Made by a program: the position numbers and the translations under genes. From Burkholderia cenocepacia (GTDB lineage Bacteria; Pseudomonadota; Gammaproteobacteria; Burkholderiales; Burkholderiaceae): a DNA stretch of 64,000 nt. Below, piece by piece: positions 44,071 to 52,239 of this stretch (its first letter is position 1; the number at the start of each line of letters is the position of its first letter). Under the pieces are notes generated by a model. It was not told where the DNA came from. It ran no database searches and saw only the letters and a list, made by a program, of their open reading frames with translations. Location of the stretch: positions 1 to 64,000 of the forward strand of contig NZ_UAQZ01000017.1 of the NCBI RefSeq assembly GCF_900446215.1. The letters are read 5' to 3'.

Positions 44071-45039
44071 TCACTGCGCGGCGGCGGTCTTCTGCGCAGG
44101 CGCCGCGAACGCGCCCGCATACGAGCGGTCGAGCAGCTTCGACGTGTCGTACGCGGCCGGAATCACGCCGGACTTGTGCAGGAAGTCGGCCGTGTTCTGC
44201 GCGTCCTTCGCGGCCGTCTCGTCGACCGGGCCGACGCGCTGCCGAGCATTGTTGAGCCAGCGATACGCGACGTCGGGTTCGAGATTCGCGCGCTTCGCCC
44301 ACAGGTCCGCGTACTCGCGCGGATGGCTGTCGACCCACTGGCGTGCGGCCACCACGCGCCGCAGGAAATCGGTGATCTCCGCGCGCTTGCCCGAGGCGGC
44401 CTGCTCGTTCGCGGCGACGAAGCTCAGCGCCGGCATCAGCCCCTGCGCGGTCGTCACGGGCCGCGCGCCCTGCCGTAACGCCAGCGTGCTGACGAACGGC
44501 TCCCACAGCGACACCGCATCGACCGAACCGTTCGCGAGCGCGTTGGTCGCGTCGATCGGCATCAGGTACGCGTACTTCACCGAATCGGCGCGCAGGCCCG
44601 CGTGTTCGAGCGCGCGCAGCACGAGTTGCTGGCTCCAGGCGCCGCGCCATACCGCGATGGTCTTGCCCTGCAGGTCGGCCACGGTGCGCACCGGCGAGTT
44701 TTTCGGCACGAGGATCGCGACGCCGTCGAGACTCTGCCGCGACACCGCGACGACCTTGACCGGCGCGCCGCGCGCGGCCAGCGTGAGCAGCGCGGAATCG
44801 CCGAGGAAGCCGAGGTCGATCGCGTTGCCGTTCAGGCTTTCGGCGACCGGCGCGGCGGCCTGGAAGTGCTTCCATTCGATCGTGTAAGGCAGGTCCTTCA
44901 GCACGCCGGACGCTTCCATCGATGCCTGGATGTTGAAGTAGTTCTGTTCACCGACGCGCAGCGTGACGGTGTCCTTGGCGATGCCCGGCTGCGCGGCAAG
45001 CGCCAGCAAGAGCGCCGTGACGATTCGGCTCAGCAACAT
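44071..45039 (-). CDS. SsuA-like aliphatic-sulfonate/nitrate-type solute-binding protein
   Basis: A 322-residue periplasmic binding protein with a signal peptide (about 1-22, ending GIAK). Segments typical of SsuA/TauA proteins are RVGEQNYFNIQASMEASGVL, DLGFLGDSALLTLAARGAPV, ILVPKNSPVRTVADLQGKTI and ALANGSVDAVSLWEPFVS. It should bind a sulfonate. No cognate permease or ATPase genes accompany it. ATG 45039 is preceded by a GGGAG site; the longer frame upstream is promoter DNA. The divergent, AT-rich 300-base region separates it from the hydrolase-marR operon. Confidence 0.92.
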   Translation of the reverse strand: MLLSRIVTALLLALAAQPGIAKDTVTLRVGEQNYFNIQASMEASGVLKDLPYTIEWKHFQAAAPVAESLNGNAIDLGFLGDSALLTLAARGAPVKVVAVSRQSLDGVAILVPKNSPVRTVADLQGKTIAVWRGAWSQQLVLRALEHAGLRADSVKYAYLMPIDATNALANGSVDAVSLWEPFVSTLALRQGARPVTTAQGLMPALSFVAANEQAASGKRAEITDFLRRVVAARQWVDSHPREYADLWAKRANLEPDVAYRWLNNARQRVGPVDETAAKDAQNTADFLHKSGVIPAAYDTSKLLDRSYAGAFAAPAQKTAAAQ

Positions 45040-45172
45040 GATCTCCCGGAAGGTTGGCGGGCGGCCGCGCGACGGCGACGCCCTTGGTCCGCCGTGCGCG
45101 ACCGCCGGCGGAACGGATGGAACCGGTGAAGATACGTCGATCCACTTCATGACACAAACGCAATATTCTTCT

Positions 45173-45188
45173 ATGCAAAGATGCAAAT
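45173..45188. promoter_or_regulatory. AT-rich promoter region of the ssuA-like gene with a tandem 8-base repeat
   Basis: ATGCAAAG and ATGCAAAT stand head to tail at 45173-45188 in an AT-rich stretch (45155-45200) about 135 bases upstream of the ssuA-like start. The position suits an activator site; sulfonate genes are commonly controlled by LysR-type sulfur regulators (CysB, SsuR), but no consensus for these could be matched. Confidence 0.35.
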
Positions 45189-45272
45189 ATTTTATGAAGC
45201 ACGCGCGTGCGGCCGCCGCTTCGCCGCCGGCCGCCGCCGCCGCGTGAAGTTCGAACGATTCCTCGATAGATA

Positions 45273-45286
45273 TTTCGCACGCGAAA
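45273..45286. promoter_or_regulatory. MarR-type operator site 1 upstream of the hydrolase-marR operon
   Basis: TTTCG-CACG-CGAAA: an inverted repeat with 5-base arms. An almost identical site lies at 45303-45316, exactly 30 bases away centre to centre (about three helical turns), so bound dimers would lie on one face of the DNA. Confidence 0.65.
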
Positions 45287-45302
45287 CACATTACCGACTA
45301 TA

Positions 45303-45316
45303 TTTCGCATACGAAA
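45303..45316. promoter_or_regulatory. MarR-type operator site 2 upstream of the hydrolase-marR operon
   Basis: TTTCG-CATA-CGAAA, flanked by A and T to give 6-base arms ATTTCG/CGAAAT. It ends 23 bases before the hydrolase start, where it could block transcription or initiation. Short AT-edged repeats of this type are common MarR targets. Confidence 0.65.
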
Positions 45317-45339
45317 TAACTGCCCGAGCGAGGACGGCC

Positions 45340-46257
45340 ATGACCTCCGAACCCATCGAATTTTCCGCCGCCGACGGCTACGTACTGCACGGCACGCTGT
45401 GGTCGCCGGACGCGCCGCCGCGCGCGCTGGTCCTGATCCATCCGGCGACGGCCGTGCCCGAGCGGCTGTATGCGGGCTTCGCGCGCTTCCTGACCGAGCG
45501 CGGTTTCGCGGCGCTGACCTACAACTATCGCGGCATCGGCGCATCGCGGCCCGCGCGGCTGCGCACGCTGCAGGCCCGCATGCGCGACTGGATGGAGCTC
45601 GACGTGGGCGCCGCGACCGCGTGGGCCCGGCACGCGCATGAAGGGCTCCCGTTGCTGGCGGTCGGCCACAGCGTCGGCGGACACGCGATCGGGCTGTCCG
45701 GCGCGACGACGCATCTGCGCGCGGCCGTGCTCGTCGCCGCGCATGCGGGCAGCACGCGGCTGATCGCGCAGGCGGCCGAACGCGTGAAGGTGCGGCTGAT
45801 CCTGCGCGTGCTCGGCCCGCTGACGTCCGCGCTGCTCGGCTACGTGCCCGGCAAGCGGCTCGGGCTCGGCGAGGATCTGCCGGCCGGCGTGTTCCGCGAA
45901 TGGAGCCGCTGGACGACGCTGCCGCACTACTTCTTCGACGATCCGACGCTCGGTGCGGCCGAGCGCTTCTCGAAGCAGCAGTTGCCGATCCTCGCGCTCG
46001 GCTTCGACGACGATCCGTGGGCGAATCCGGCCGCGATCGGCCTGCTGGTAAGCTATCTGACCCGCGCGAAGGTCGAACGCCGCCAGATCGATCCGCGTGC
46101 GGCGGGCAGCGGCCCGGTCGGGCACATGGGCTTCTTTCGCAGCCGGCCCGGCACCGTGCTGTGGCCCGACGTCGCCGACTGGCTCGCGCAGGCGCTCGAC
46201 ACGCCGCGCGCCGCGGGCCGCCCCTCCCTTTCCATTGCAGCCGGGAACCCAGCTTGA
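45340..46257 (+). CDS. Alpha/beta hydrolase
   Basis: A 305-residue cytoplasmic alpha/beta hydrolase. The oxyanion/HP region is LVLIHPATAVPERLY. The nucleophile elbow is GHSVGGH near 107-113, with serine near 109. A likely acid residue lies in GFDDDPWANP and the catalytic histidine in GPVGHMGFFR near 265. It resembles the serine hydrolases annotated as 'predicted alpha/beta hydrolase' (COG4757-like). The substrate is unknown. The stop overlaps the marR start by 4 bases, so the two are translationally coupled and probably repressed by MarR through the twin sites upstream. Confidence 0.9.
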   Translation: MTSEPIEFSAADGYVLHGTLWSPDAPPRALVLIHPATAVPERLYAGFARFLTERGFAALTYNYRGIGASRPARLRTLQARMRDWMELDVGAATAWARHAHEGLPLLAVGHSVGGHAIGLSGATTHLRAAVLVAAHAGSTRLIAQAAERVKVRLILRVLGPLTSALLGYVPGKRLGLGEDLPAGVFREWSRWTTLPHYFFDDPTLGAAERFSKQQLPILALGFDDDPWANPAAIGLLVSYLTRAKVERRQIDPRAAGSGPVGHMGFFRSRPGTVLWPDVADWLAQALDTPRAAGRPSLSIAAGNPA

Positions 46258-46685
46258 GCGAAGACCGACGACTGTTTTTCATGTTGAACATCGGCCAGCG
46301 GCGCGTGCAGCGCTGGATCGACCGCAAGGCCGAAACCGAGACGCGCGCGAGCGCCGCGCAGGCCGGCGTGCTGTTCTGTCTCGCGAAACAGGACGGCGCG
46401 CTGATCGGCGAAGTCGGCGCGACGCTGCAACTTGCGCCATCCGCGATGACGGGCCTCGCCGACCGGATGGCGAAAGCCGGCCTCATCACGCGTCATGCCG
46501 ACTCGGACGACGGCCGCGCGACGCGGCTGTACCTGACCGACGACGGCCACGCGGCACTCAAGCGTGCGCGCGTGCTGCTGCGCGAACTCAACGGCAAGCT
46601 GTGCGACGGGTTTTCCGACGACGAACTCGACGTCGTCGCGCGCTGGCTGCATGCGTTGCAGGAGCGCTTTCCGGCGGAGCGCTGA
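46254..46685 (+). CDS. MarR-family regulator
   Basis: A 143-residue winged-helix regulator: AGVLFCLAKQDGALIGEVGA, then LQLAPSAMTGLADRMAKAGL as recognition helix and wing with ITRHADSDDGRATRLYLTDDG, the canonical MarR motif. Start choice: a TTG at 46254 overlaps the hydrolase stop (TTGA) and gives 143 residues; an ATG at 46281 would give 134. The TTG is preferred because of the coupling and the helical N-terminus. It likely represses the hydrolase-marR operon from the sites at 45273-45316. Confidence 0.88.
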   Translation: MSEDRRLFFMLNIGQRRVQRWIDRKAETETRASAAQAGVLFCLAKQDGALIGEVGATLQLAPSAMTGLADRMAKAGLITRHADSDDGRATRLYLTDDGHAALKRARVLLRELNGKLCDGFSDDELDVVARWLHALQERFPAER

Positions 46686-47135
46686 ACCGCGCTTCACGCG
46701 CGCGCGGCCGGCGTGCGCGCGCATCAATCGCAAGCGATTGCGATTCGCGTTTTCGATTCGATTTTCATGCCGCGCAACGGCAAAACTTGCGGGCCCGATG
46801 CGCGCTTTCGGCAACGCTTTCCGGCTACGTCCTGTTACAAAAAACCGCCTGTCGCGCGGCATTCGAATCGCCTACATTGCAATCCACTTCGACACATTCG
46901 TCGCATGCCCGGACTGGCTTTCCCGTCGGGTCGACATCGCAGACACACCCGACAAGCAATGAAAAGAAGAGGAGTCTTAACCGAAGCGCTGGCGGCATCC
47001 AGCGCACGCGGATTGCGATGACTGAAACGGCATGCTGAACGGCACGCAACGACACGCGGCATGATTGCCGCGCCCCGGCTCGCGTTGTCTCGTCGTGCCC
47101 CGCCATCGCATTCGCCCCTCACCGAGGAGTCGTCC
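46686..47135. other. Intergenic region with a short inverted repeat
   Basis: About 450 bases without a supportable gene. Just after the marR stop lies CAATCG-CAAG-CGATTG (46725-46740), nested in AATCGCA-6-TGCGATT. A locally AT-rich stretch near 46830-46890 may hold the promoter of the BNR-repeat protein gene. Confidence 0.4.
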
Positions 47136-48581
47136 ATGCGACGCATGATCGTGTCCCATCCGCTTGTCACCCGCCTGTCCGCCGCGATGGCGCTGGCCGC
47201 CGCTGCCGCGGCGCACGCCGAACCCGTCGTCGTCTCCGGCCCCAGCCCGTTCGCCGCGTGCACCATCGGCGGCCCGGGCACCAACTACGTGAATGCAGAA
47301 GTCGAACCGTGGCTCGCGGTCAACCCGGCGAACCCGAACAACATGATCGGCGTGTGGCAGCAGGACCGCTGGTCGAACGGCGGCGCCCACGGGCTCGTCG
47401 CCGGCTACACGTTCGACGCCGGCGCGACCTGGGCGCGCACGCCGCAGCCGTTCAGCGCATGCGCGCCGGGCGGACTGAAATACGAGCGCGCGTCCGATCC
47501 GTGGGTATCGTTCGGGCCGGACGGCACCGCGTATTCGGTATCGATCTCGTTCAACCAGTCGAACAACGCCAACGCGGTCGGCGCGTCGGTCTCGACCGAT
47601 GGTGGGCAAACGTGGAGCAGCCCGGCCGTGCTGATCGCGAACGACGAACCGACGACGCAGTTCTTCAACGACAAGGAATCGGTGACCGCCAACCCGGTGA
47701 AGGCCGGCACCGCGTACGCGGTATGGGACCGTCTCGAGCTGCCGAACGGCAATCCGTACGCGAACCTGCACACGAAGGCGTACCGCGGGCCGACGCTGTT
47801 CTCGAAGACGACCGACGGCGGCAAGACGTGGAGCGCCGCGAAGGTCATCGTCGACGTGCCGTCGCGCCAGCAGACGATCGGCAACCAGATCGTCGTCGAT
47901 CCGAAGAGCGGCACGCTCTACGATTTCTTCGACCTGATCCAGCCGCCGTTCAGCAAGGCGGCCGGCAAGGTCGCGTTCATCAAGTCGACCGACGACGGTG
48001 CGACGTGGACCAAGCCGCAGGTGATCGCCGGACTGCAGACGGTCGGCGTCACGGATCCGAACACCGGCGAACCCGTGCGCACCGGCGACATCATTCCGGA
48101 ACCCGCGATCGATCCCGCATCCGGGCAACTCTATGTCGTGTGGCAGGACAGCCGCTTCAACGGCGGCGCATACGACGAGATCGCGCTATCGACGTCGAAG
48201 GACGGCGGCGCGACCTGGAGCGCGCCGCAACAGGTGAACACGCCGACCGGACGCCCGGCGTTCAATCCGTCGGTGCGCGTCGACAACACGGGTGCGGTGA
48301 TGGTCACGCACTACGACTTCCGCGACCTGCAGGCCGGCAACACGACGACGCTGCCGACCGGCTTCTGGCGCAAGATCTCGCACGACGGCGGCGCCACGTT
48401 CGCCGACGAGCGGCGCGTCGGCGGCCCGTTCGACATGAAGCTCGCGCCCAATGCCGAAGGGTTCTTCATCGGCGACTACCAGGGGCTCGACGTCCTTCCG
48501 TCGTCGTCGTTCCATCCGTTCTTCGTGCAGACCAACGCGGGCAACCTGACGAACCGCACCGACGTGTTCTTCGCGCCGTAA
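47136..48581 (+). CDS. Exported BNR/Asp-box repeat protein (sialidase-like beta-propeller)
   Basis: A 481-residue secreted protein with a signal peptide (about 1-28, ending AHAE). At least four Asp-box motifs of the form S-x-D-G-G-x-TW are visible (STDGGQTWSS, KTTDGGKTWSA, KSTDDGATWTK, SKDGGATWSA), plus a weaker HDGGATF near the end, indicating a sialidase-like beta-propeller. The catalytic arginines and Asp/Tyr/Glu set of true sialidases could not be verified, so it may be a non-enzymatic binding propeller. A CGAGGAG site precedes the ATG. The gene is monocistronic, followed by the convergent alcohol dehydrogenase. Confidence 0.85.
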   Translation: MRRMIVSHPLVTRLSAAMALAAAAAAHAEPVVVSGPSPFAACTIGGPGTNYVNAEVEPWLAVNPANPNNMIGVWQQDRWSNGGAHGLVAGYTFDAGATWARTPQPFSACAPGGLKYERASDPWVSFGPDGTAYSVSISFNQSNNANAVGASVSTDGGQTWSSPAVLIANDEPTTQFFNDKESVTANPVKAGTAYAVWDRLELPNGNPYANLHTKAYRGPTLFSKTTDGGKTWSAAKVIVDVPSRQQTIGNQIVVDPKSGTLYDFFDLIQPPFSKAAGKVAFIKSTDDGATWTKPQVIAGLQTVGVTDPNTGEPVRTGDIIPEPAIDPASGQLYVVWQDSRFNGGAYDEIALSTSKDGGATWSAPQQVNTPTGRPAFNPSVRVDNTGAVMVTHYDFRDLQAGNTTTLPTGFWRKISHDGGATFADERRVGGPFDMKLAPNAEGFFIGDYQGLDVLPSSSFHPFFVQTNAGNLTNRTDVFFAP

Positions 48582-48651
48582 CGCGAGCCCGACCATCTCG
48601 CCGCCGCCCCGCCGCCATGCGTCGCGCGGCGGCGGGCGCAGGTCCCGCGCC

Positions 48652-49680
48652 TCAATGCATGTCGGTCAGCACGATGCGCCCGTCGACCTTCCCTTCCCGC
48701 AGCTTCGCGAATACGTCGTTGATGTTGCCGAGCCGGTCGCGGTGGATGTGCGCGCGCACCAGGCCGTCCGCCGCGAAATCGAGCGATTCCTGCAGATCGC
48801 GCCGCGTGCCGACGATCGACCCGCGCACGGTGATGCCGTTCAGCACGGTCGAGAAGATCGGCAGCGGGAAATCGCCCGGCGGCAAACCGTTGAGCGCCAC
48901 CGTGCCGCCGCGCCGGACCATCCCGAGCGCCTGCGCGAACGCGCTGCGCGACACGGCCGTGACGAGCACGCCGTGCGCGCCGCCGATTTCCTTCTGGATC
49001 ACTGTTGCGGGGTCGTCGATCGACGCGTCGATCGTCAGGTGCGCGCCCAGTTGCCGCGCCAGCGCGAGCTTGTCGGGGGAAATGTCGATGGCCGCGACGT
49101 GCAGGCCCATCGCCCGCGCATACTGCACGGCCACGTGCCCGAGGCCGCCGATGCCGGAAATCGCGAGCCACTGGCCCGGGCGCGTGTCGGTGACGCGAAT
49201 GCCCTTGTAGACCGTGACGCCCGCGCACAGGATCGGCGCGATCTCGTCGAACGCGACCTGCGCGGGCAACTGGCCGACGTAGTCGGGATCGGCCAGCACG
49301 TATTCCGCGTAGCTGCCGTTCACCGAATAGCCGGTGTTCTGCTGACCGTGGCAGAGCGTTTCCCAGCCCGTGCAGCAGTACTCGCAATGGCCGCAGGCCG
49401 TATAGAGCCACGGCACGCCGACGCGATCGCCCTCGCGCACGTGCGTGACGCCCGCGCCGACCGCCGCGACGATCCCCACGCCTTCATGGCCCGGGATGAA
49501 CGGCAGCGACGGCTTGACGGGCCAGTCGCCGTCGGCCGCGTGCAGATCGGTATGGCAAACACCCGACGCCTTGATGTTGACGAGAATCTGGCCGGGCCCC
49601 GGTGCCGGAATCGGCACTTCCTCGATGCGCAACGGCGCGCCGAACGCGTGTACCACGGCCGCTTTCATGGTCTGGGTCAT
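48652..49680 (-). CDS. adhP: Zinc-dependent alcohol dehydrogenase, AdhP type
   Basis: A 342-residue medium-chain alcohol dehydrogenase. Catalytic zinc ligands lie in SGVCHTDLHA near 42-48 and PGHEGVG near 67-73. The structural-zinc cysteine cluster is in CGHCEYCCTGWETLC near 99-113, and the NAD-binding GIGGLGHVAVQYA near 178-190. It interconverts primary alcohols and aldehydes, as AdhP of enterics does with ethanol. The product needs two zinc ions per subunit, which is notable because a Zur-like box lies 235 bases upstream in the region shared with the divergent ZnuD-like receptor gene. Confidence 0.94.
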   Translation of the reverse strand: MTQTMKAAVVHAFGAPLRIEEVPIPAPGPGQILVNIKASGVCHTDLHAADGDWPVKPSLPFIPGHEGVGIVAAVGAGVTHVREGDRVGVPWLYTACGHCEYCCTGWETLCHGQQNTGYSVNGSYAEYVLADPDYVGQLPAQVAFDEIAPILCAGVTVYKGIRVTDTRPGQWLAISGIGGLGHVAVQYARAMGLHVAAIDISPDKLALARQLGAHLTIDASIDDPATVIQKEIGGAHGVLVTAVSRSAFAQALGMVRRGGTVALNGLPPGDFPLPIFSTVLNGITVRGSIVGTRRDLQESLDFAADGLVRAHIHRDRLGNINDVFAKLREGKVDGRIVLTDMH

Positions 49681-49914
49681 GCGTCGCTCCTGTCTGGTCG
49701 ATGAGCGACTCAGTATCCGGTTCCGGAATCGGAGCACGTTGATACGCGTCAACGCATCGGAACGGATGCAGCAATCGACCCGACGCGCCACGATCGGCAT
49801 CGTTCGACGTGAAAGCTCGAGCCGTCGATCGCTCGCCGCCCCGCCGCTCGCGCCACCCTTTCACCGCTCCGACGGAAACCCGACGAGATCCCGCCATTCG
49901 GCTTGGAATTTGAC

Positions 49915-49931
49915 ATGATATAACATATCAT
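49915..49931. promoter_or_regulatory. Zur-like operator between adhP and the ZnuD-like receptor gene
   Basis: ATGATAT-AAC-ATATCAT, a perfect 7-3-7 inverted repeat in an AT-rich island, overlapping a TTGACA hexamer (49910-49915). It matches the general form of proteobacterial Zur boxes (TGATAT...ATATCA) and stands 162 bases before the start of a ZnuD-like receptor gene, the classic Zur target. The Zur assignment is from pattern and context, not a matrix score. The rest of the 411-base gap shows no gene. Confidence 0.65.
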
Positions 49932-50092
49932 CTCGCGTGCTCGTCCGCCTGACGCCGTCCCGACCCGGTGGCCGAGCCTCGCCGAGCCATGTTCCAACGG
50001 GTCATTGCGCGTCATGGACGCAACAATATATCGTATCCGGTGGTGACCCGCATCGCTCGTTATCCGATCCGATTCCAACCGATTCACCGACC

Positions 50093-52177
50093 ATGCGCGA
50101 CCTCCCTCGCTTACCGCTTCGCCCGCTCTCGTCCCTGTCGCTGATGCTGTTCGCCGCCGTCGCCCACGCGCAGACCGATGCACCGGGCGCGTCCGGCACG
50201 CCCGCCAACGCATCCGCGCCGCTTGCACCGATCTTCGTGACCGCGAACCCGCTCGGCGACACCGAACTGATCGCCCCGACCGTCCAGCTCTCCGGCGATG
50301 CGCTGACACGCCGCCAGGCCGATTCGCTCGGCGAAACGCTCAACGGGCTGCCTGGCGTGTCGACCACCACCTACGGGCCGATGGTCGGCCGGCCGATCAT
50401 CCGCGGGATGGACGGCGACCGGATCCGGCTGCTGCAGAACGGCGTCGCGGCCTATGACGCGTCGTCGCTGTCGTACGACCATGCGGTGCCGCAGGATCCG
50501 CTGTCGATCGAGCGCGTCGAAATCGTGCGCGGGCCGGCCGCGCTGTTGTACGGCGGCAACGCGGTGGGCGGCGTGGTCAACACGATCGACAACCGGATTC
50601 CGCGCGAAGCGATCCAGGGCGTGACCGGCGCGCTCGACGCGCGCTACGGCGGCGCGAATTCCGTGCGTGCCGGCGCCGCGCAGGTCGAAGGCGGCAACGG
50701 CCGCTTCGCATTCCACGTCGACGCGTTCGATCGCGAAACGAGCAAGCTGCGGATTCCCGGCTACGCGCGCAGCAGCCAGCAACGCGCGATCGACGGTCCC
50801 GACACGCCGCAACCGGAAGGCAACGTGCCTAACAGCGACGGCCGCGTGCACGGCGGTGCGGTCGGCGCGTCGTACACGTGGGCGGACGGTTTCGCAGGCC
50901 TGTCGTACAGCGGCTACGAATCGAACTATGGCTCGGTCGCGGAAAGCGACGTGCGGCTGCGGATGCGTCAGGAACGCCTCGCGCTCGCGTCCGAGGTGCG
51001 CAACCTGAGCGGGCCGTTCACGACGCTGAAATTCGATTTCGCGTACACCGACTACCGTCACAAGGAAATCGACAACGGCGAGACGGCGACCACCTTCCGC
51101 AATCGCGGCTACGAGGCGCGCATCGAGGCGCGCCATCGCAAGATCGGGCCGTTCGAAGGCGCGATCGGCGTGCAGTTCGGCCAGAACACGTTCTCGGCGC
51201 TCGGCGACGAAATGCTCGTGCCGTCCACGCGCACCAACAGCGTCGCGCTGTTCGGCCTCGAGGAATGGCAGGTGGTCCCGGCGCTGAAGCTGAGCCTCGG
51301 CGGCCGCTTCGAGCATGTGAAGGTCGATCCCGATCCGGCCGGCGTCGAGAAATTCGCGGGCGCGCAGCCGCGCGACTTCAACGCGGGCAGCCTGTCGGCC
51401 GGCGCGCTGTTCACGCTGACGCCGGTCTGGTCGATCGCGGCGAACGTCGCCTACACCGAACGCGCGCCGACCTTCTACGAGCTGTATTCGAACGGCCCGC
51501 ACGATGCGACCGGCCAGTTCCTGATCGGCAACCCGAACGCGTCGAAGGAAAAGGCCGTGTCGACCGACCTGTCGCTGCGCTATGCGAGCGGGCCGAACCG
51601 CGGCAGCGTCGGCGTGTTCTACAACCGCTTCTCGAACTACCTGACCGAGTACAACACCGGCCGCGTCGTGGACGACGACGGCGAACCGGTCGCGCCCGGC
51701 ACCGACGGCTCGCTCAACGAGGCGATCTACCGCGGCGTGCGCGCGGAGTTCTACGGCATCGAGCTGGACGGCAAGTGGCGGGCATTCTCGCGGCGCGGCC
51801 ACACGGTCGATCTCGAACTGACGGCCGACTACACGCACGCGCGCAACGTCGACACGGGCCAGCCGCTGCCGCGCATCGCGCCGCTGCGCGCGACGCTCGC
51901 GGCCGACTACGGTTACGGCCCGTTCGGCGCGCGCGCGCAGGTCACGCATGCGTGGTCGCAGCATCGCGTGCCCGACGACGACTTCTCGACGGACGGCTAT
52001 ACGTCGCTCGGCGTGATGCTGACGTACAAGTTCCGCGTCGGCCCGACGCACTGGCTCGCGTACCTGCGCGGCGACAACCTGACGAACCAGGAAATTCGCT
52101 ACTCGACGTCGGTCGTGCGCGGCTTCGCCCCGCAAGGCGGCCGCAGCGTGATGGCCGGATTGCGCACCACGTTCTGA
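50093..52177 (+). CDS. ZnuD-like TonB-dependent outer-membrane receptor, probable zinc uptake
   Basis: A 694-residue TonB-dependent receptor with signal peptide (about 1-26, ending AHAQ). The plug domain includes LPGVSTTTYGPMVGRPIIRG, DHAVPQDPLSIERVEIVRGP and LLYGGNAVGGVVNTIDNRIP; a 22-strand barrel follows, ending RTTF. The plug order (GRPIIRGM-DG-RI, SYDHA, VEIVRGPAALLY, GNAVGGVV) and barrel segments (FDFAYTDYRHKE, APTFYELYSNGPHDAT, FGNYL-like FSNYLTEYNTG) follow Neisseria ZnuD. The His-rich external loop of ZnuD is absent. ATG 50093 was chosen over earlier in-frame starts because of the signal peptide. Confidence 0.92.
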   Translation: MRDLPRLPLRPLSSLSLMLFAAVAHAQTDAPGASGTPANASAPLAPIFVTANPLGDTELIAPTVQLSGDALTRRQADSLGETLNGLPGVSTTTYGPMVGRPIIRGMDGDRIRLLQNGVAAYDASSLSYDHAVPQDPLSIERVEIVRGPAALLYGGNAVGGVVNTIDNRIPREAIQGVTGALDARYGGANSVRAGAAQVEGGNGRFAFHVDAFDRETSKLRIPGYARSSQQRAIDGPDTPQPEGNVPNSDGRVHGGAVGASYTWADGFAGLSYSGYESNYGSVAESDVRLRMRQERLALASEVRNLSGPFTTLKFDFAYTDYRHKEIDNGETATTFRNRGYEARIEARHRKIGPFEGAIGVQFGQNTFSALGDEMLVPSTRTNSVALFGLEEWQVVPALKLSLGGRFEHVKVDPDPAGVEKFAGAQPRDFNAGSLSAGALFTLTPVWSIAANVAYTERAPTFYELYSNGPHDATGQFLIGNPNASKEKAVSTDLSLRYASGPNRGSVGVFYNRFSNYLTEYNTGRVVDDDGEPVAPGTDGSLNEAIYRGVRAEFYGIELDGKWRAFSRRGHTVDLELTADYTHARNVDTGQPLPRIAPLRATLAADYGYGPFGARAQVTHAWSQHRVPDDDFSTDGYTSLGVMLTYKFRVGPTHWLAYLRGDNLTNQEIRYSTSVVRGFAPQGGRSVMAGLRTTF

Positions 52178-52186
52178 CCCTCGCAC

Positions 52187-52214
52187 GGCTCGCGGCGCCC
52201 GCCGCGAGCCTTTT
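52187..52214 (+). terminator. Intrinsic terminator after the receptor gene
   Basis: GGCTCGCGGCG (52187-52197) pairs with CGCCGCGAGCC (52200-52210), followed by four T. The stem is long and GC-rich; the closing bases form the loop. It lies 9 bases beyond the stop. Confidence 0.8.
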
Positions 52215-52239
52215 GCCGGCGCGCCCCCGAACCGCCCGC

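Noticed and set aside
45194..45247. A short plus-strand ORF (17 residues, Ala-rich) in the ssuA-hydrolase divergent region, as a possible leader peptide
   Set aside because: No ribosome site, low-complexity composition from a GCC/GCG-rich tract, and no following attenuator hairpin.
46713..47021. A plus-strand frame of about 100 codons between marR and the BNR-repeat gene
   Set aside because: It runs through two frames of similar quality with no ribosome site and mixed composition; no coding signal stands out.
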